A DNA stretch of 64,000 bases from Onchocerca volvulus. Its lineage: Eukaryota > Nematoda > Chromadorea > Rhabditida > Onchocercidae. Position numbers and translations under genes: made by a program. Positions 58,599 to 64,000 of this stretch are shown piece by piece. The stretch is taken from assembly GCA_000499405.2 (NCBI GenBank), contig HG738138.1, positions 11,835,208 through 11,899,207 on the forward strand, in the 5' to 3' direction. Positions within the stretch are counted from its first letter, which is position 1; every line of letters starts with the position of its first letter. The notes beneath the pieces were generated by a model. The model did no database searches, was not told the origin of the DNA, and worked only from the letters and a program-made list of their open reading frames with translations.

Positions 58599-61342
58599 CA
58601 TTAGACCATATCTTTAGGGTGATCTTTAGGATAATGATAATGATATAACTAATTTATAATCGATAATTTTATTGGATATTGTCTACTTGATGAATATAAA
58701 ATTGATTCTAATCAAGACTCTAAAAGCTATTTTAGGATATAAATGACTGAGAATGATTGAATTGTTAAACTGCACGGAAAATCTCACAATGCATGAATTC
58801 GAAGAAAAAAAAAAGTGAATAATTCGTGTGTAAACTAAGGGCATAAACAAAAATTTTGTTGATATAAATCATCCACAGTCACATGATTCGCAATTTTCAC
58901 ATGTTTGATTTTCCCCTCTCTCTTCCTCTCCCTTCCCCTTCCCTTTATCATACATTTTCCTTGCCCTCTTTTAATTATCCATTCCTGAAATCCATTCCAA
59001 CAAATCCTTTTTTTTTTCTTTTTTTTATCCAATAAGTTTGATGAATACTAGATAGTATAAATTTTACTTTCGCAAGTTTGAAAGTGTTTTTTTTTTTCGA
59101 AAAGTTTTTGCAAAATTTTCAAAATTTCAAAAATTTTTCGAAATTGATTTTTTTGTCCAACAAATTTGATAAATAATCAAGAATGGAATAAATTTTAGCT
59201 TTTGTAAGCTTAGCTAAAAAGCTTTTATAAAATTTTCGAAATTTAGATCATCGAAATCAAAGATTAAATTAAGAAGCAGTTTGTAACATAAATACATATC
59301 TCGAAATAATTCTTTTGTAGATGAGTTCATCAAATTAATTGAGAAAAGTATTCTATTTGAGAACCAATAATAATCATTTGTTTTTTTCTTCAACACAAAT
59401 TAATTTTGAATACAGTATTTTTCGAAATTTGAAACATTTCTTGTAAGCTAAGATTACATGAATTTAAAGGCAGTATTTAAATATCATACATATTTCATGG
59501 ATTTGTTAATAAATTGTCCTTTTTTTTTCTCCCTTTCTCTTTCTCTTTCTCATGAAAAATGAAAGAGAAAAGGGAAAGGGCTAATGGATAGCTAATCTGT
59601 GCTACTCTTCGCCCTTTTCTCTTCATCATTCTGATGTCAATCACTAATTTTCAACGAATAAATAAACAAATTCACTTACTTACTGACTAATTCTCATCAT
59701 TTCCATTCATAAACTATTAATAAAATTTGTTGCTATGCATAGAAACAATTCTATGATATCATCTCATTCTATAAAATTAAATCATTGAATGATAAAGTTA
59801 AATTAGTAAATAAGAACATAGCAACTTATAATTATATGCGTAATTTAACAATTATCACTTCAATATTGATAATTTTTTAAAACGATTAATTTATTTTCTG
59901 GTAAATTTCATAGCGAAATTTTCCTGCTTTTACTTAATCGTTTACTTAATAAAATTAAATAGTAGTAATTAATACTAATAGTATTGATAATATTGTTTGA
60001 AATTTATGCTCTCTCTATTATTTTATTTATTAGCATCAAATTTGCATATTATATCATAAAAGTTATAAAATATCACCGTTTTATGATTTTATCATTGTTT
60101 TTCCAATTTAAGGAATTATTATTCTCAAAGTATTATTATCATTTTAACAATCAAATGAAGTTCCAACTGATCAACTTTTTTTTTTATCCAACTAACAAAT
60201 GCATGTATATATATCCGGTAGGAAACAAATTTTTTTGCTATCAAAGTAATTACACTAAAATTTATAAGGGAAAAAATCTTCCGTTCTTTTTTTTTTAAAT
60301 CGTAACAAAAATATGAGAGAAATAAAATGACTAGCAAAGAATTGATACTAACCAAATAGTAATAAAGGATAAAAGAGTAAAGAAAATTTTTAAGTTAAGT
60401 AAATATGATGATAGGATCGATATGCGCGAAATTTGTTAAAACAAAAGTATGGAATTTTTAGAAAAAGATAAAGTAAAGTAAAAAATGAAAAAACTTTTTT
60501 TTCTTGAACAAAATGAGCTTTTGTGTTTGATTGCTACGGTTTGTTCAGCTTTTTTTTTCTTTTTTTTTTACCTCAGTTATGCTTGTGTGCTGATGTTTTA
60601 AATGCTTGAATATTAACGTCTTTTCAATTCGTTCCTCTTCTCCTCACATTCTTGAATAATTCGAGAAACTTGGGCAAAGTAAGAAGAAGAGGGTAGAAGG
60701 ACTTGCTAGTAGTTAGCTAATTGACTGAAATGTTCCTTGAATTTCTACCATTTCATTTTCTAAACGACTCAATTTCAACTTTCTTTTTTTTTTACCTTCC
60801 TTTATCCCTCATCTTTTTTATCGTACCTCATTCTTTTTTTCCTTTCTTTCTATACCCTTTTTGCTTTCCTAATTTTTTCAATCCTAAAATGTTCGTAAAT
60901 ATCTAAGTTTATGCCAAATTATACATTATGCGATTGTGACAGTAAACACGAATAATGCTTGGCAAGTAAAGTTAAGAAGGCAGGGAAAGAAAAAAGAAAA
61001 GATTGGAGGGAAGAAAATGATTGGAGCGGGTGGGCGGGAGAGAGAGAAAAAGAATGAAAAAGGAATTATAATAATCCAATCATTATTATCGAATTCATAT
61101 CAAATATAATTTAGGATACGGTGAAACATAATGAGATGAAGATAAAGGTTAGAAGTATTAAAGAATATGGTAAAGGATGTTGCATCGAGCAATTTTGATC
61201 TTATCAGTATTGAAGTTAGAAAGCCTTGAAGAAAATTCCAGTCATGCTGCATCATATACTTCTCGACCGCCTGCTTCCCGTTCTTCACTCATTATAAGCT
61301 AATCTGATCAAAAGACTAAGAAATAAGCACATACATACACAT

Positions 61343-61350
<8 letters not shown>

Positions 61351-61409
<59 letters not shown>
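61351..61409. repeat. (CA)n microsatellite
   Basis: About 29 uninterrupted CA units, preceded by CATA and CACATA variants. Confidence 0.95.
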
Positions 61410-61415
<6 letters not shown>

Positions 61416-64000
61416 TACACAATATATCCCATGGTAAAAGCATAAGGTTCATGTTCTCCTTCAGCTCAGCTGTTCCCAATCAGCCAAAATCGCTTAACGA
61501 TTTCTGACAACTTCTTGTCTTCATTTTAGTGTACTTCCCAATAAACCACATTTTGTAACAAACGAGCCGCCTTCTTCCCTCTTACCTTTAATCTAATCTA
61601 AAATACCATTGCCGTGTGTTTTGATCGAATTAATTAACGGATGAAACATTTTAATAAAATGTCTGTTTTTAATGAAATATCTCAAAATGAGCAAAAAATG
61701 AAAAAATTTCCATAAAATTTAATTAAAATAAGATAGAAGGAAGAAAAAAAGAAAAAATAAAGAAGAAGAGAAAGAAATGTTGGTAACTAAACACGAAGAT
61801 GAAACAAAACTTGATGAAACTAAGTATCATTATAATTCACCTTTTCCTTGTTTTCGCTTTTCCCTTACACTTTACAATAACTTAACCAAAGGATTTTCTT
61901 GATGATCGTGGCATGAAATTTGATCTTTTTTTTCTAACGGATATACTTCAACATTTAACTTAAATTCAAGTTCAATTTTTTCTTTTGACAAAAGAAAATT
62001 TGAAATTTTTGAAATTATGAAATTAACAATTAAATATACTCAAAAATCTATTGCTGATGATGTAAAAAAGGATAATGAGTAAGTAGGTGCCAGAATAAAT
62101 TGAACAATAGAATCATTAATTTATCATCAAAATTTCCAGTTGAAAATTTTTGTGGAATATTTAGTTCTCAATAATTTTTATTACTAAATGATAGCATAAC
62201 TATTTTAACCAAGTTTTTTCTTTTTCTTGGATCTTTTTTTTCCATTAATCTTTGGTCTAGACACTTTTGCAACAGGCAGCAAAATTTTTTTCTCTTTTTT
62301 TCGTTCCTTTCCTCTCTCTCTTTCTTTTTGCTTGAATATTTAATAATCTCTGAACTGATGATAATTACATTGTAGATGGTGCAATAAATGATTCAAAACA
62401 AGACAATGATGGAAAAAAATTAATTGAACAAACTGAAACAAAAAATTTTGATAATGTTAAAACAATAAAATAGATGAATTTATCGTTCATCTATTTCACT
62501 GTTTGAACAATTTATCACTATGGTAAATTTTTCCCAAATATTAAACAACAAATTTGAAGGTTTTATAATTCTCTTTATTGTTTTCTATTTAATAATTTCG
62601 GAATCTTAAAAAAAAAATTCCGCAATTAAAGAGGAAGCTAATTCTATGAAATTTGGAATAATTGATGAAAAGAATGATGAAATAATATACGACAATACGG
62701 AACAACATATTTTTAGAAGCAAAATCTTTATGGAAAGTTAACATGCAATAAATGGTTGAATTGAAAAAAGCTACTTAAAAAAGTTGAGGCATCCGGAAAA
62801 TCGGATTAAATGAGAAGCAAATGAGAATATACGTGCATATGGATGTGTAAGCATCCGTTTATGTACACATGTGATACAATAATATCCATGAAGTAAGCTT
62901 TGGAAATTAGTAAATTAATGAAATGGAAAAGGAAAGAAAAAGTAAGAAGGAGGAAGAAAATGAAATAGTGAAAGGAAGAAGATACATACACAAGTGGTGA
63001 AAGGGAATCATACCAACTAATGAGAACGGCGATGATCATCCGACAGTTATGGCGATGATTGGATGTGTGTATGTGTGTGTGTGTGCGTGTGAATGTTTGC
63101 ATGTATGTATATATCTGTGCGTCCCTTTTTCCATTCTACCGTATGCCTGGTTGTTGTTCCCGACACTAAACCGTACTAGCAGTTTACGGTATCGATGCCC
63201 TTTCGGATTCCTCAGACGATAATTGCGCGAGAGAGAAAGAGAGTGTTATATAAATCAATGAATTATCTCTGAGATTTTCAGTATTCTAAATTTCACCTAA
63301 ATAACCATCGAATTTTGATGGATATCTAATTTTGTTCTACAAATTATTCGCCTTGATCGCTTTTGAAATTTTGGAATTTAAAAAAAAAAAGAAAGAGAGG
63401 AACAGAGGGAACGGTGACTAAGTGTTTAAAAATGTTTGATGAATTCGAAAGATGCACTGATATGCATGAAAGTATGTACTTCAGTTATATGGGTAAACAA
63501 ACAATATGCTCCATTTATGAGGAAAAATAACGAAAATAAGAAACAAAAGAAATAAGTAAGCACGAAAGATGGTCAATAAGCAAGAAAATGAAAATTTTGT
63601 AAATTCAAATCATTTTTTTAAATAATCATTAGTTGTCACGTTGCTACAACAAGTATTCGAATATTCAATTTTTTTTTTTTTAAATTGAAAACTGTGTCCT
63701 AATTCTTAATGTAACAAGTGTTGCGTTACAAAAAATTTAAAAGAATTATTTCGATATTTTGATTGCTATAATTTTTGTTCAGTAATTTTAGCATGGGATT
63801 ATGTTAATTTTCGCATTCATTATACTAATTTATCATTATTAGTATTGATCACTTAACAATGTATCATTGTTATTGTCGGTTAATCAATGAAATAATCGTT
63901 TAATTTTGAAAAATCACGTTTAAAAATCCCAGTAAAATGTTGAAACAGAAAACAAAACAAAAAGTACAAAAGGATATATCTACTGATTCATTCATTAAAC

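Larger units (their letters stand above)
58470..64000. other. upstream region or first intron of the zinc-finger gene
   Basis: No confident exon was found. It holds (TA)n at 58558-58598, a pyrimidine/purine hairpin near 59530-59580, (CA)n at 61351-61409 and a GC-richer patch at 63120-63240 that may be a distant 5' exon or promoter. The remainder is AT-rich with poly(A) and poly(T) runs. Confidence 0.55.

Noticed and set aside
61285..61479. Open frame of alternating Cys-Val
   Set aside because: Simple translation of the (CA)n microsatellite.
1..64000. CRISPR arrays, operons, bacterial promoters, rRNA
   Set aside because: None seen. The window is eukaryotic, and all periodic repeats are microsatellites or degenerate minisatellites.

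Overview
The window is nuclear DNA of a nematode, most likely a filarial (clade III) species. It is strongly AT-rich and has many short exons split by small introns with TTTCAG-like acceptors. The proteins look nematode-specific: an UNC-82/NUAK kinase and a PAR-motif Cys-loop channel of the LGC-46/ACC type. Species assignment is inference. There are no bacterial features.

Layout. (1) Plus strand, left edge to 17156: the 3' part of unc-82, about 34 exons. They cover the end of the kinase domain and a very long low-complexity tail. One 4.6-kb intron (8613-13219) holds an antisense, decayed BEL/Pao LTR element (8695 to about 13104). (2) 17157-22990: intergenic, with one GC-richer patch at 17948-18278 that stays open on the minus strand. 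(3) Minus strand, 28628-22991: a 13-exon gene for a predicted secreted protein of about 743 aa. It has no family I recognise and ends in an Ala/Thr-rich repeat. (4) 28629-33114: intergenic, with Pao-related fragments and a third LTR in the opposite orientation (about 31921-32499). (5) Minus strand, 37080-33115: a complete 13-exon Cys-loop anion channel of 469 aa. (6) 37081-53426: 16 kb without a clear gene. It holds an internally deleted Helitron (about 44628-45910, minus) and an orphan plus-strand exon at 43848-43924. (7) Minus strand, 58422-53427: a C2H2 zinc-finger protein of about 658 aa, perhaps with more 5' exons upstream. (8) 58470-64000: intron or 5' flank with microsatellites.

The gene models were built by hand. 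For each I checked that donor and acceptor phases agree through the chain and that the summed exon lengths divide by three. That check led to the points reported as findings: two GC-AG introns and an acceptor lacking one base in unc-82, an exon-like hydrophobic segment in a channel intron, and the choice of frame in the repeat exon of the secreted protein. The genes are separate transcription units. Nothing in the sequence shows an operon or a shared pathway beyond generic muscle and neuronal roles inferred from homologues.
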